Shown here in pieces: positions 16,582 to 26,186 of a stretch of 64,000 bases of DNA. The stretch is taken from assembly GCA_003134555.1 (NCBI GenBank), contig PLBO01000145.1, forward strand, positions 1 to 64,000, read 5' to 3'. Source of the DNA: Actinomycetota bacterium (GTDB lineage Bacteria > Actinomycetota > Acidimicrobiia > IMCC26256 > PALSA-610). The first letter of the stretch is position 1. Every line of letters starts with the position of its first letter. The translations under genes were made by a program, and so were the position numbers. The notes below the pieces were generated by a model. The model did not search any database and was not told the origin of the DNA. It worked only from the letters and a program-made list of their open reading frames with translations.

Positions 16582-17456
16582 GAGAGCTTGAAGACGCGTT
16601 CGGCGTTCTCGCGCAGGAACTTGGGCCACACATGGTCGCGGAACGGCACGTCGGGAAGCTCTTTGAAGATGCGGTCGAGCGACAGGCCCATCGGGTAGTA
16701 GCCCGCGTACATCACCTTGTCGGCGCCGCGTGTGTTCGCGAACTTGACGATGGCCTCGGGGTAGTAGCGGGGCGCGAACGCGGAAGTGGAGTAGTAGAGG
16801 TTCGGCCACTTCAACAACAGCTTGACCGCGAGGTCGGCCCACGGTTCGCAGCCGTGGCGGGTCACGAACTTCAGCTCGGGGAAGTACCAGCACACCTCGT
16901 CGATAAGGCCGACGTATTGCGGCGCGAAGGGTACGCGGGGACCGGGAACGCCCGCGCAGACGCAGATCGGGATGTCGAGCTCGATGCACTTCGCGTAGAT
17001 CGGATAGAACTTCGCGTCGTTGATCGGCACCTGCGGGTTGAGGCCGGCGGGAAACGCGGTCGCCGCCTTGACGCCGAGCTCCTCGACCGCGCGCTGCAGG
17101 TCGCGCACCGCGTCCATGCCGCGGTTCGGGTCGACCTCGAGACTCCCGAAGAACCGATCGGGATGCTCACGGACGGCTCGCAGGGAGTCGGCGCTGCGGT
17201 CTTCGTCGAACGACACGCCGAGCATGCCCTTCTCGATACCGAAGCGGTCCATCTGGTCCAGCAGGAACCGCACGGAGTCGTCGCCCGCTTCCGGGTGGGG
17301 CACGTCCTTGAACATGTACTGAGCAGGAAACTCGAATTCGTCGAGCGATTCGCGGTCGCGCAGGTTGGCCCGCAGGAATTGGTACGTCCGCGCGCCGGCG
17401 CGAAACGGCGGAGCGATCATCAGATCGATCACGCCGATATCGTTCGGCATGGTCAT
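16578..17456 (-). CDS. Amidohydrolase-2 family protein, paralogue 1 of 3 (operon leader)
   Basis: A 292-residue paralogue and the first gene of the four-gene minus-strand operon. The N-terminus is GVIDLMIAPPFRAG, lacking HxH; later motifs are PQVPINDAKFYPIYAKCIE, VTRHGCEPW and KVMYAGYYPMG. The triplet probably arose by tandem duplication and the three may form a heteromer. A racemase ends the operon, so substrates may be CoA thioesters or products of branched-lipid breakdown; this is inference. A 125-bp gap upstream separates it from the divergent regulator at 17582 and should contain its promoter. Confidence 0.82.
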   Translation of the reverse strand: MTMPNDIGVIDLMIAPPFRAGARTYQFLRANLRDRESLDEFEFPAQYMFKDVPHPEAGDDSVRFLLDQMDRFGIEKGMLGVSFDEDRSADSLRAVREHPDRFFGSLEVDPNRGMDAVRDLQRAVEELGVKAATAFPAGLNPQVPINDAKFYPIYAKCIELDIPICVCAGVPGPRVPFAPQYVGLIDEVCWYFPELKFVTRHGCEPWADLAVKLLLKWPNLYYSTSAFAPRYYPEAIVKFANTRGADKVMYAGYYPMGLSLDRIFKELPDVPFRDHVWPKFLRENAERVFKLS

Positions 17457-17581
17457 GCGCGCCTCCTTCGAACGGGAGCCGAACGTAGCCCGGCACCCGG
17501 GGAACGGTCAGATCCGTACGCCCGCGTTCGGGAAACGGCGACTGCCGACGGCCCCGGCGCCGAGCCCGGCAGAATGACGCT

Positions 17582-18736
17582 GTGAACCTGAAGACGGCCG
17601 CGCTCCGGCTCGGCGTGCACTACCAGACCGCGTACCGGTGGGTGCGCAGCGGTCAGCTCGTCGCGGTCAAGGTCGGCGCGGGCTACGAGGTCTCCGACGC
17701 GGCGGTCGCCCGGCTCCAGGCCCAGCGCGCGGCGACCGAGCGGACGCCGGAGCGGGCAGAGCAACCCGAGACCCGGCCGCCCGACGCCGGGACGTCGCGC
17801 ATCGAGGACGCGTTGCACGTTCTCGACCTGATGGTCGATGCGGTCACGCTCGACTCGACCGCGGTGGGCGAACGGGCGGCGCGCGTCATAGCCGAGCATC
17901 TCGGGGATACCGCGTTCGTGTATCGCCGGTCAGCGGCCGACGACCTGGTTGTCGTCTACGCGGCGCACCGAGATCCCGTCTCGGAAGTCGCCGCGTCGAC
18001 CCTCGGGCGCGATCCTCGAACGTCGACCAAGCTCGTTCGCCGATCGGTGACGAGTGGCGAGGTCATCTGCGTTCCGCAGGTACCCCAGCGCGAGCTCCGC
18101 AAGCGCCTTCACCCCGAGCTCCACGAACACCTCCACCTGTCCGGCTGTTACAGCGCGGCGTGCGCGCCGATCGGTGCGACGGGAGCGTTGCTCGTCACGC
18201 GCGACCTTCCCGGCCGGCCGTACAAGAACGACGATCTCGCATTCGTCGAGTCGATTGCGGCCCGCGTCGCGCGTGCCGACGAACGGGCGCGGTGCTGGAC
18301 CGCGGCGTGGCACATGCGGCGCGCGATGGTCGCGATATTCGAGGCGCCGTCTTTCGAGGGCAACTGCTTCGACCGGTTGGTCGAGTCGGTGGCGTCCGAC
18401 GATCCCGGTGCGGTCTTCGAGGAGCCCATCGTCGCGGTGCTCGATCGTGAGCTTCGGCACGTGGCGTGCAGCAAGGCCTACGCCGCGCTGGTGGGGGAGG
18501 ATGCAACGCGTCTCACCGGAGTGTCGCTCCGGTCGATCGTCCGCGACGGTGGTGCGCTCGACGAGGCGCTCGCGCCGGTGTTGCTCGGCGAGATCGACTT
18601 CCGCAGTGTCGAGCTCGAGGTGCTTGCCGATCAGGCCCGCGTGGCGCTGCACGTCGCGATGGTCCGCAGGGCCGACGCGACACCGCGGGGAGTCGTGCTC
18701 GTCGCCCACCCCGTGCCCGCGCTGTCGAGCGGCTGA
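17582..18736 (+). CDS. Regulator with excisionase/MerR-type HTH, GAF and PAS-like domains
   Basis: A 384-residue cytosolic protein. Residues 1-40 form a helix-turn-helix of the excisionase type (TAALRLGVHYQTAYRWVRSGQLVAVKVGAGYEVS). After a charged linker comes a GAF-like region of about residues 75-235 (HVLDLMVDAVTLDS, CYSAACAPIGATGALLVTRDLPGRPY) and a PAS-like region from about 270 (EEPIVAVLDRELRHVACSKAYAALVG). It likely senses a small molecule. It sits 14 bp upstream of the thiolase-like gene and diverges from the amidohydrolase operon, so it may control either or both. GTG start. Confidence 0.78.
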   Translation: MNLKTAALRLGVHYQTAYRWVRSGQLVAVKVGAGYEVSDAAVARLQAQRAATERTPERAEQPETRPPDAGTSRIEDALHVLDLMVDAVTLDSTAVGERAARVIAEHLGDTAFVYRRSAADDLVVVYAAHRDPVSEVAASTLGRDPRTSTKLVRRSVTSGEVICVPQVPQRELRKRLHPELHEHLHLSGCYSAACAPIGATGALLVTRDLPGRPYKNDDLAFVESIAARVARADERARCWTAAWHMRRAMVAIFEAPSFEGNCFDRLVESVASDDPGAVFEEPIVAVLDRELRHVACSKAYAALVGEDATRLTGVSLRSIVRDGGALDEALAPVLLGEIDFRSVELEVLADQARVALHVAMVRRADATPRGVVLVAHPVPALSSG

Positions 18737-18750
18737 TACGTTCCGCAAAC

Positions 18751-19953
18751 GTGTCCGAAACCGCCGACTGGGGTCACGCGACCGACCTCGACGACATACG
18801 AGCGCAGGTCGCCATCGCAGGCATCGGCGAGACCGCGTACACGAAGGCGTCCGGGCGCACCGCCCGTGAGATCGGCGCCGAGGCCGCGGAGCGGGCGATC
18901 GCCGACGCGGGTCTGACTCCGTCCGACATCGACGGGATCACCTGGTCGGGCGCGTTCGCCGACTTCGACGTCGACGCGTTCCGCGAGCATTTCGGCACCT
19001 CGCACGAGATGTGGACCTCACCTTGGGGCGGCGGCATGGCGTGGGCCGCGACCGCGCCGTACCTCGCGGCGCGGGCGATACGCGAGGGCGAGGCCCGGCA
19101 CGTGCTCAACGTCTTCCCGGTGGCGTGGGCGACGCAGCGCGCGTCGATGACCGGCGGGCCCGGCGAGGTGCACGCGGCGCAGTCGTTGAAGCAGAACCTC
19201 GAGGTGCCGTTCGGCTGGTTCCCGCAACCCGTCTACTTCGCGTCGATCATGCGCCGGCACATGATCGAGTTCGGAACGCTTCCCTCGCAGTTCGGTGCGA
19301 TCGCGGTCGCATGCCGCCGGCACGCCAACCTGCATCCCGACGCGGTGATGCACGGCCGGCCGATGACCCTCGACGACTACCTCGCGGCTCCCTATCTCGC
19401 CGAACCGCTGCGGCTCCTCGACTCGTGCCTGATCTCGGACGGCGGCGCGGCCTACGTCACGACGAGTGTCGAACGGGCCCGGGATCTGCCGCACGCACCG
19501 GCAGTCGTGAGGGGTGTGGGGGAGGGTTACTCCGCCAGTGGAACGCATTGGGCGCTGCAGCGCGCCTTCACCACCACGCCGCAGGTCTTCTCCGCACCAC
19601 GTGCGTTCGCGATGGCCGGACTCTCGCCCGCCGACGTCGACGTTCTCACGGTCTACGACCCGTTCACCGTTGTGAGCATGATGCAGATCGAGGACATGGG
19701 GTTCTGCCCGAAGGGTGAAGCCGGTCGCTTCGTCGAGGGCGACACGTTGTTCCACGACTCGGGGAAGCTGCCGTTCAACACACACGGCGGGCTTTTGTCG
19801 CACGCGTACGTGCTGGGAATCGCGCACGTCGTGGAGTGCGTGAAGCAGCTCCGCGGTGTCGCGGCCGCGCAGGTACCCAACTGCGAGGTCGCGGTCTACG
19901 GCGGCTACACGGGACACATGGCGAGCACCCTGGTGCTCACGAAGGATCGGTGA
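18751..19953 (+). CDS. Thiolase-like protein (Ltp2/SCP-x type, no catalytic Cys)
   Basis: A 400-residue thiolase-fold protein. Family blocks are VAIAGIGETAYTKASGRT, LRLLDSCLISDGGAAYV, TVYDPFTVVSMMQIEDMGF and PFNTHGGLLSHAYVLGIAH, matching the order in mycobacterial Ltp2. At the usual nucleophile site the sequence is MWTSPWGGGMAWAA, with no Cys, so it is not a normal thiolase; Ltp2 similarly acts as a retro-aldolase together with a DUF35 protein. The next gene is a DUF35 protein 9 bp away, supporting an aldolase-like complex. Start GTG 18751; the track's longer start is inside the regulator. Substrate unproven. Confidence 0.82.
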   Translation: MSETADWGHATDLDDIRAQVAIAGIGETAYTKASGRTAREIGAEAAERAIADAGLTPSDIDGITWSGAFADFDVDAFREHFGTSHEMWTSPWGGGMAWAATAPYLAARAIREGEARHVLNVFPVAWATQRASMTGGPGEVHAAQSLKQNLEVPFGWFPQPVYFASIMRRHMIEFGTLPSQFGAIAVACRRHANLHPDAVMHGRPMTLDDYLAAPYLAEPLRLLDSCLISDGGAAYVTTSVERARDLPHAPAVVRGVGEGYSASGTHWALQRAFTTTPQVFSAPRAFAMAGLSPADVDVLTVYDPFTVVSMMQIEDMGFCPKGEAGRFVEGDTLFHDSGKLPFNTHGGLLSHAYVLGIAHVVECVKQLRGVAAAQVPNCEVAVYGGYTGHMASTLVLTKDR

Positions 19954-19962
19954 ACGACGGCC

Positions 19963-20400
19963 ATGGCGATCAAGCGTGACGACTTCCCGCTCCCCGACGT
20001 CGACGACCCGCTCACCACGCCCTTCTTCGCCGGTGCGGCGCGGGGCGAGCTGTTGATCCCGCGCTGCGAGACGTGCGGGGAATACGTGTGGTATCCGCAG
20101 GAAGCGTGTCCGCGCGACGGCGGCGGTCTCACATGGAGCGCGGTGTCGGGCCGCGGCACGCTCTTCACCTGGGCCGTCGTCCGCCGCGCGTTTCTCCCTG
20201 CCTTCGCAGATCGCGTGCCGTTCGTCACCGCGTTGGTGGCGCTCGACGAGGATCCGGCCGTGCGGCTCTGCACGTACGTCGTCGACACCGCGCCCGAGCA
20301 GCTCGTCGCCGACGCGCCGGTGGCGGTCTGTTTCCGGCCGCTCGAGTTCACGACGGTCCCCGGCCGGTCGGTGATCGTCCCGATGTTCACGCTCACGTGA
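19963..20400 (+). CDS. DUF35 OB-fold/zinc-ribbon acyl-CoA-binding protein
   Basis: A 145-residue protein with N-terminal helical region, zinc ribbon CETCGEYVWYPQEACP and an OB-fold (GTLFTWAVVRRAF...). DUF35 proteins partner thiolase-like enzymes; in steroid side-chain degradation a DUF35 domain is required for Ltp2 aldolase activity. The usual four-Cys ribbon is reduced here: CxxC followed by one Cys then Asp (CPRDGG), so zinc binding may be weakened. It lies 9 bp after the thiolase-like gene and overlaps the next gene by 4 nt. Confidence 0.88.
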   Translation: MAIKRDDFPLPDVDDPLTTPFFAGAARGELLIPRCETCGEYVWYPQEACPRDGGGLTWSAVSGRGTLFTWAVVRRAFLPAFADRVPFVTALVALDEDPAVRLCTYVVDTAPEQLVADAPVAVCFRPLEFTTVPGRSVIVPMFTLT

Positions 20401-22547
20401 TCTACGACGGGCTGCGCGTCGTCGATTGCACGACCGGCATCGCGGGCGCGTATTGCACCAAGCTGCTGACCGATCTCGGCGCCGACGTCGTGTTCGGCGA
20501 GCCGATCGGCGGCGATGCGCTGTTCACGTATTTGCGCACGTCGCAGCGGTATGCCGCCGATCTCGAACCGTGGCTCGACGCGGCCGACGTCGTCGTCGTG
20601 GGCGAGTCGGAGCGCGCGCTGTCCGCGCACTCGGAGCCGCTCGTCACCGTCTCGATCACCGCGCTCGGCCACGGTGGTCCCGACGACGGCCTCGACCTGC
20701 CGGAGGAGGTGTTGCAGGCGCGCAGCGGCAGCCTTTCCGCCCACGGGCACGCGCACCTGCCGCCGTTGACGGTCGGCGGTCGACTCGGCGAGTACATCGT
20801 CGGCACGTTCGGTGCACTCGGAGCGGCGACCGCGTGGTGGCGGGCGTCGCGCACCGGCGTGGCCGAGACGGTCGACGCGTCGATGCTCGAAGCGATCCAG
20901 TTGACCTACGTGACCACGCCGACACTGATGGCACGGTTTCCGGGCGGACGGGCGCAGTCGTTCCGCTGGGTGATGATCCCGGGGAACGAGCCCGCGGGCG
21001 ACGGCCGGTTCGTGGGAATCACGACGGTGACCGTGCAGCAGTGGCAGGCGCTGGCTCGACTCGCGGGTCGTCCCGACCTCGCCGACGACGACGAACTCGG
21101 CACGATGATCGGGCGTTTCCGTCGGGCCGAGCAGGTGAACGGCGCGATCCACGCGTACACGCGACAGCACACGGCCGACGAGGTCGTAGCCGCGTGCGTC
21201 GAAGCGCGCGTTCCCGCCGCGATCGTCGGCAACGGCGCCGAGCTCCCGCGCAACCAGCAGCTCGCGGCGCGCAACGTGTTCGTGCACCAGCCGGGAGAGA
21301 AGTGGATCCGGCCGCGCGCACCGTTCCGTTTCCACGGCGTTGCCGACCGCGAGCTTGTCGCTCCCGGTGTCGTCTCCGGAAGTTGGTCGCGCAGGTCGCG
21401 CTCCGCACCGTCGTCGGCCGCATCGGTGCCCGGCGATCGCCCGCTCGCCGGTCTGAAGGTTCTCGACTTCACCGCATTCTGGGCCGGTCCGTTCGCGACG
21501 GCCTGGTTGTCGTCGATGGGCGCCGACGTCGTCAAGGTCGAAGCCGTGCAACGGCCGGACGGGATTCGGTTCAGCGCCGCCGTGCGCCCGCACGACGACC
21601 CGCGCTTCTACGAGAAGTCGGCGCTGTTCCACGCGTGCAATCTCGCCAAGCGCGGTATCACGCTCGATCTCGGACATCCCGACGGTCTCACGCTCGCGAA
21701 GCGCCTCGTGGCGCGCAGCGATGTGGTCGCGGAGAACTTCACGCCGCAGGTGCTCGAGCGCTTCGGCCTCGATTGGGAGACCGTGCACGCCCTGAACCCC
21801 GCGGCGATCATGCTGCGCATGCCCGCCTTCGGCCTCGACGGTCCGTGGCGCGCCCGGGGCGGTTTCGCCCAGACGATGGAACAGCTCACGGGCATGGCGT
21901 GGGTGACCGGCTACGAAGGCGGCCCCCCGATCATCCCGGGCGGGCCCGTCGATCCGATGGTCGGTGCGCACGCTGCGCTCGCGGTCGTCGCCGCGCTCGA
22001 GTACCGGGCACGCACCGGAGAGGGTCAGCTCGTCGAGGTCCCGCTCGTAGAGGTCGCGACCGCGGTGACGGCCGAACAGGTGATCCGCTACGCGATCGAC
22101 GGAACGCTGCTCGATCGCCGGGGCGCGGGCGGGGTGTACGCGTGTCTCGGCGACGACGCGTGGGTGGCGGTCGACCGGGTTTCCGACCCCATGACGCGCG
22201 ACGAGCGCGCGGCGTGGTGCGCGACCCGCGCACCGGACGACGCGGCTCGTGATGCGCGGGCGCAAGGTGTCGCCGCGGCGGCGATGGTTCCCGGGTTCGC
22301 GACCCTCGACGACCCGCAGATGCGCGCCCGCCGCTTCTTCGAGCCGGTCGACAACCCGCTGGTCGGTGAGCAGCACTACCCGACGTGGCCGGTGCGACTC
22401 TCGGGCGGGCCCGAGCGCGTGTGGACCGCGCCCGCGCCGACACTCGGACAACACACGGTCGAGGTGTTGCGCGAGCTCGGCGTCGGCGACGACGAGCTCG
22501 AACGATTGGAAGCCGAGCACGTCATCGGCACGGTGCCAGTGTTCTGA
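20397..22547 (+). CDS. Double-length CaiB/BaiF CoA-transferase
   Basis: A 716-residue protein holding two family III CoA-transferase modules in tandem. Module 1 (about 1-340) starts MIYDGLRVVDCTTGIAGAY and has GEYIVG at the position where catalytic Asp is usual. Module 2 (about 355-716) starts LAGLKVLDFTAFWAGPFAT and has the standard Asp in VDPMVGAHAAL. The two-module form can make an intramolecular version of the interlocked homodimer. GTG 20397 overlaps the DUF35 stop by 4 nt; the track start at 20073 is inside DUF35. Substrate and CoA donor unknown. Confidence 0.88.
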   Translation: MIYDGLRVVDCTTGIAGAYCTKLLTDLGADVVFGEPIGGDALFTYLRTSQRYAADLEPWLDAADVVVVGESERALSAHSEPLVTVSITALGHGGPDDGLDLPEEVLQARSGSLSAHGHAHLPPLTVGGRLGEYIVGTFGALGAATAWWRASRTGVAETVDASMLEAIQLTYVTTPTLMARFPGGRAQSFRWVMIPGNEPAGDGRFVGITTVTVQQWQALARLAGRPDLADDDELGTMIGRFRRAEQVNGAIHAYTRQHTADEVVAACVEARVPAAIVGNGAELPRNQQLAARNVFVHQPGEKWIRPRAPFRFHGVADRELVAPGVVSGSWSRRSRSAPSSAASVPGDRPLAGLKVLDFTAFWAGPFATAWLSSMGADVVKVEAVQRPDGIRFSAAVRPHDDPRFYEKSALFHACNLAKRGITLDLGHPDGLTLAKRLVARSDVVAENFTPQVLERFGLDWETVHALNPAAIMLRMPAFGLDGPWRARGGFAQTMEQLTGMAWVTGYEGGPPIIPGGPVDPMVGAHAALAVVAALEYRARTGEGQLVEVPLVEVATAVTAEQVIRYAIDGTLLDRRGAGGVYACLGDDAWVAVDRVSDPMTRDERAAWCATRAPDDAARDARAQGVAAAAMVPGFATLDDPQMRARRFFEPVDNPLVGEQHYPTWPVRLSGGPERVWTAPAPTLGQHTVEVLRELGVGDDELERLEAEHVIGTVPVF

Positions 22548-22587
22548 CCTTCTGGCGACGTAGGCCCCGTCGGTAGGGTGCACCGGC

Positions 22588-23874
22588 ATGCAGCCGTCGC
22601 CTGGGGGCTCCGAGCTCGAGGACGTCGAAGACGCCATCGTCGACGGGGACGTCGCCTATCAGCGCGGTACCGCGGCTGCGGCACTTCGCCACCGCGACTT
22701 TCGCATCGTGTACGGCGGCACGTTCGCGTCGAACATCGGCACCTGGATGCAGAACGTCATCCTCGGCCTGTATGCCGTCAAGCTCACGGGGAGCGGCTTC
22801 TTCGTCGGGCTGCTGTATTTCGCCCAGCTCGGTCCGCTGCTCTTCCTCTCGATGATGGGTGGCCTGCTCGCCGACCGCGTCGATCGGCGCCGGTTGCTCG
22901 TGAGCTTGCAGATCTTGCAGGGCACGTTGTCGTTCGCGCTCGCTCTGGTCGCGTGGACGTCGCATCCCTCGCATGTTTTGATCGTGGTCATCGTGTTCGC
23001 GATCGGGATCGCCAACGCGCTCGGCGCACCCGGTCTGAGCGCGATCCTCCCGACCCTCGTTCCGCGCGAAGACATGACGGGCGCGGTCGCGCTCTGGTCG
23101 GTGCAGATGAACCTCTCGCGCGTGATCGGGCCGGCGATCGGCGCGCTCATCTTCGCCAAGCTCGACGCCGGACCCGTGTTCGCCATCAACGCGGCGACGT
23201 ACCTCTTCGCAGTGGCGGGCCTGCTGTTGGCGCGCTATCCGCGCTACGTCCACGCGCCGGGCGTCGATCGCACCGAGCATCGTTTGCTGTCCGGGGTGCG
23301 GATCGCGCGCGCCGATCCGGTCATCCGATACGTGCTGCTCACGCTCTTCTCGTTCTCGTTCTTCTCGCTCGCCTTCGTCGGCATCATGCCCCTCGTCGCC
23401 AAGTACAACCTCGAGCTCTCGAGCGGCTTGTACGGCTTGCTCTACGCGAGCTTCGGCCTCGGCGCGGCGTCGGGCGCGTTCACCGTAGGGACGATCCTCG
23501 CCCGGCGTTCGAAGATCGCGTTGCTGCGCCCCGGCTTCATCGCGTTCGCGGTCGCGGTAGCCGCGTTCGGTTTGGTCCGTAACGTTCCCGCGGCGTTCGT
23601 GATCGCGGCCGTCCTCGGCTACGTGTACTTCCTCGTGATCACGTGTCTGTCGACCATCCTGCAGAAGCAGCTGCGCAACGAGGAGCGCGGCCGGGTCATG
23701 GCGCTGTGGATCATGGGTTTCGGCGGGACGGTGCCCCTCGGGGTACTCGTCGCCGGCCCGTTCGCCAAGTCGCACTCGACGGAGGTACTGCTGGTCGGGG
23801 CAGTATGGGCGCTGGTGCTCGCGCTGTTCTCGAGTGCGCGATCGCTCCGTGAGAAAGGGGCGCCCGATGACTGA
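22588..23874 (+). CDS. MFS transporter (EntS/MFS_3 type)
   Basis: A 428-residue, about 12-segment major facilitator with a 35-residue acidic cytosolic N-tail. The loop 2-3 motif GGLLADRVDRRRLLV and the FASNIGTWMQNV first-helix motif place it with MFS_3 exporters such as EntS. Cargo cannot be told from sequence. It overlaps the next gene by 8 nt. A second, distinct member of this family is at 59425. Confidence 0.88.
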   Translation: MQPSPGGSELEDVEDAIVDGDVAYQRGTAAAALRHRDFRIVYGGTFASNIGTWMQNVILGLYAVKLTGSGFFVGLLYFAQLGPLLFLSMMGGLLADRVDRRRLLVSLQILQGTLSFALALVAWTSHPSHVLIVVIVFAIGIANALGAPGLSAILPTLVPREDMTGAVALWSVQMNLSRVIGPAIGALIFAKLDAGPVFAINAATYLFAVAGLLLARYPRYVHAPGVDRTEHRLLSGVRIARADPVIRYVLLTLFSFSFFSLAFVGIMPLVAKYNLELSSGLYGLLYASFGLGAASGAFTVGTILARRSKIALLRPGFIAFAVAVAAFGLVRNVPAAFVIAAVLGYVYFLVITCLSTILQKQLRNEERGRVMALWIMGFGGTVPLGVLVAGPFAKSHSTEVLLVGAVWALVLALFSSARSLREKGAPDD

Positions 23875-24538
23875 GCAACACGCCGCCGTCCAAGCCGAGT
23901 TGCGCGTGCGCGTGACCGACCTGGTGCGCCAAGTCGATCCGGCAGCCCTCGATCAGCCCGCGGCGGCCACTCCAGGGTGGCGGGTGCGTGACGTGCTCGC
24001 GCACATGGTCGGGGTGAGCGACGACGTCGTGAACGGCCGGCTCGACGGGATCGCCGGCGATGCCTGGACCGCCGCCCAGGTCGAGCGGCGCCGCAACGTC
24101 TCCATCGCCGAGCTGCTCGGCGATTGGGAGTACTACGGACCCGAGTTCGAAACGCTCCTCGCGGGCGCACCGGAGGAAATTGCCGGGCAGGCGGTGTTCG
24201 ACGCGGCCACGCACGAGCACGACGTGCGCCAGGCCATTGGGCGTCCCGGCGCGCGCGACAGCGACGCGATGGAGCTGAGCTGGGAGTGGTTGGTGCATAC
24301 CCGGACGAGCTCCGGCGCGCCCGCGATCCGGTTCGTCACGGAGTACGGCGACGAGGTCGCGGGCGCAGGCGAGCCGCGGGTGACGGTGCGCGCGCCGCGC
24401 TTCGAGCTGCTGCGGGCGACGACGGGCCGTCGAAGCGCGGCGGAGATCGCGAGCTACGCGTGGGAGCCCGCGCCCGATGTCACCTTCCTCATCGCCGCGC
24501 CGTTCTTCACGATTCGTTCGGACTCGCTCGGCGAGTAG
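23867..24538 (+). CDS. Mycothiol-dependent maleylpyruvate isomerase/DinB-like family protein
   Basis: A 223-residue four-helix DinB-fold protein. The segment TPGWRVRDVLAHMVGVSDDVVNGRLDG with its His is the typical metal-binding region of the actinobacterial maleylpyruvate isomerase family; a second His pair appears in DAATHEHDVRQAIG. Members use mycothiol or bacillithiol in transfer or isomerisation reactions, but most are uncharacterised. Start ATG 23867 overlaps the MFS stop; it abuts the converging HDAC-like gene with no gap. Confidence 0.8.
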   Translation: MTEQHAAVQAELRVRVTDLVRQVDPAALDQPAAATPGWRVRDVLAHMVGVSDDVVNGRLDGIAGDAWTAAQVERRRNVSIAELLGDWEYYGPEFETLLAGAPEEIAGQAVFDAATHEHDVRQAIGRPGARDSDAMELSWEWLVHTRTSSGAPAIRFVTEYGDEVAGAGEPRVTVRAPRFELLRATTGRRSAAEIASYAWEPAPDVTFLIAAPFFTIRSDSLGE

Positions 24539-25567
<1,029 letters not shown>

Positions 25568-25610
25568 CCCGCAAGCTGTAGCACGCGGCGGGTGGTGCGA
25601 TCATCTGTTC

Positions 25611-25907
25611 ATGATTGCTGCATTCTCCATCACGCCGCTCGGAGTCGGTGACTCCGTCAGCGAGCCGGTTGCCGAAGCGGTTCGCCTCGTCCGCGACAGC
25701 GGGCTCCCCAACGAGACGAACGCGATGTTCACCAACGTGGAAGGCGAGTGGGACGAGGTCATGAGCCTGATCAAGGCGTGCGTCATGACCGTCGCCGAGA
25801 TCGCGCCGCGAGTCAGCGTGGTGATCAAGATCGATCATCGTCCCGGAGTGACCAACGCGCTGCAAGGAAAGGTCGATGCCATCGAGCAGCGCCTGCACTC
25901 TGAGTGA
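25611..25907 (+). CDS. MTH1187/UPF0045 thiamine-binding family protein
   Basis: A 98-residue protein starting MIAAFSITPLGVGDSVS, with ESLGLPNETNAMFTNVEGEWDE-like blocks (here SGLPNETNAMFTNVEG) and KIDHRPGV near the end. This is the MTH1187/YkoF-like family (DUF77), ferredoxin-like tetramers, several of which bind thiamine or hydroxymethylpyrimidine. The gene has no local thi neighbours but the same window carries a thiamine uptake operon 20 kb away, so a role in thiamine handling is plausible. Confidence 0.85.
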   Translation: MIAAFSITPLGVGDSVSEPVAEAVRLVRDSGLPNETNAMFTNVEGEWDEVMSLIKACVMTVAEIAPRVSVVIKIDHRPGVTNALQGKVDAIEQRLHSE

Positions 25908-25953
25908 GGTGTTGCGCGCATTGGTTCGCTCGCAGGCGGGTAGACCAGTACTC

Positions 25954-26160
25954 ATGCCCGACGAACCGGACCCGAAGCGAGTGCAGCGCCGAGCCGAGTC
26001 GCTCCTGCCCGAGGAGCGAGAGGTGGGAAGCGACGATCCCGCGGCGCAAGCGGAGGAGATCCTCGCCGAGTCCGATGCGCGTACCGCGAACCGGGTTTCT
26101 CCGCCGGGCAAACCCGTCGAGCACCGGAACTCCGAGGACACCGTCGAGCCGCCGGAGTGA
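25954..26160 (+). CDS. Small conserved acidic hypothetical protein
   Basis: A 68-residue protein, MPDEPDPKRVQRRAESLL...EEILAESDARTANR...SEDTVEPPE, very rich in Glu, Pro and Arg and likely disordered. I recognise this pattern from small actinobacterial proteins but know of no function. The start is ATG 25954; the track's longer form begins inside the UPF0045 gene. It lies between UPF0045 and the phosphopantetheinyl transferase. Confidence 0.6.
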   Translation: MPDEPDPKRVQRRAESLLPEEREVGSDDPAAQAEEILAESDARTANRVSPPGKPVEHRNSEDTVEPPE

Positions 26161-26186
26161 CGACGCGGCGCGTCTAGCTTGACCAC

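Noticed and set aside
18751-20400. Naming the pair ltp2/chsH2
   Set aside because: The motifs agree with the family but the substrate is not shown and the normal steroid side-chain neighbours (ChsE, ChsH1) are absent.
19905-22637. A 910-residue minus-strand ORF
   Set aside because: Shadow of the DUF35 and double CoA-transferase genes; no recognisable domain.
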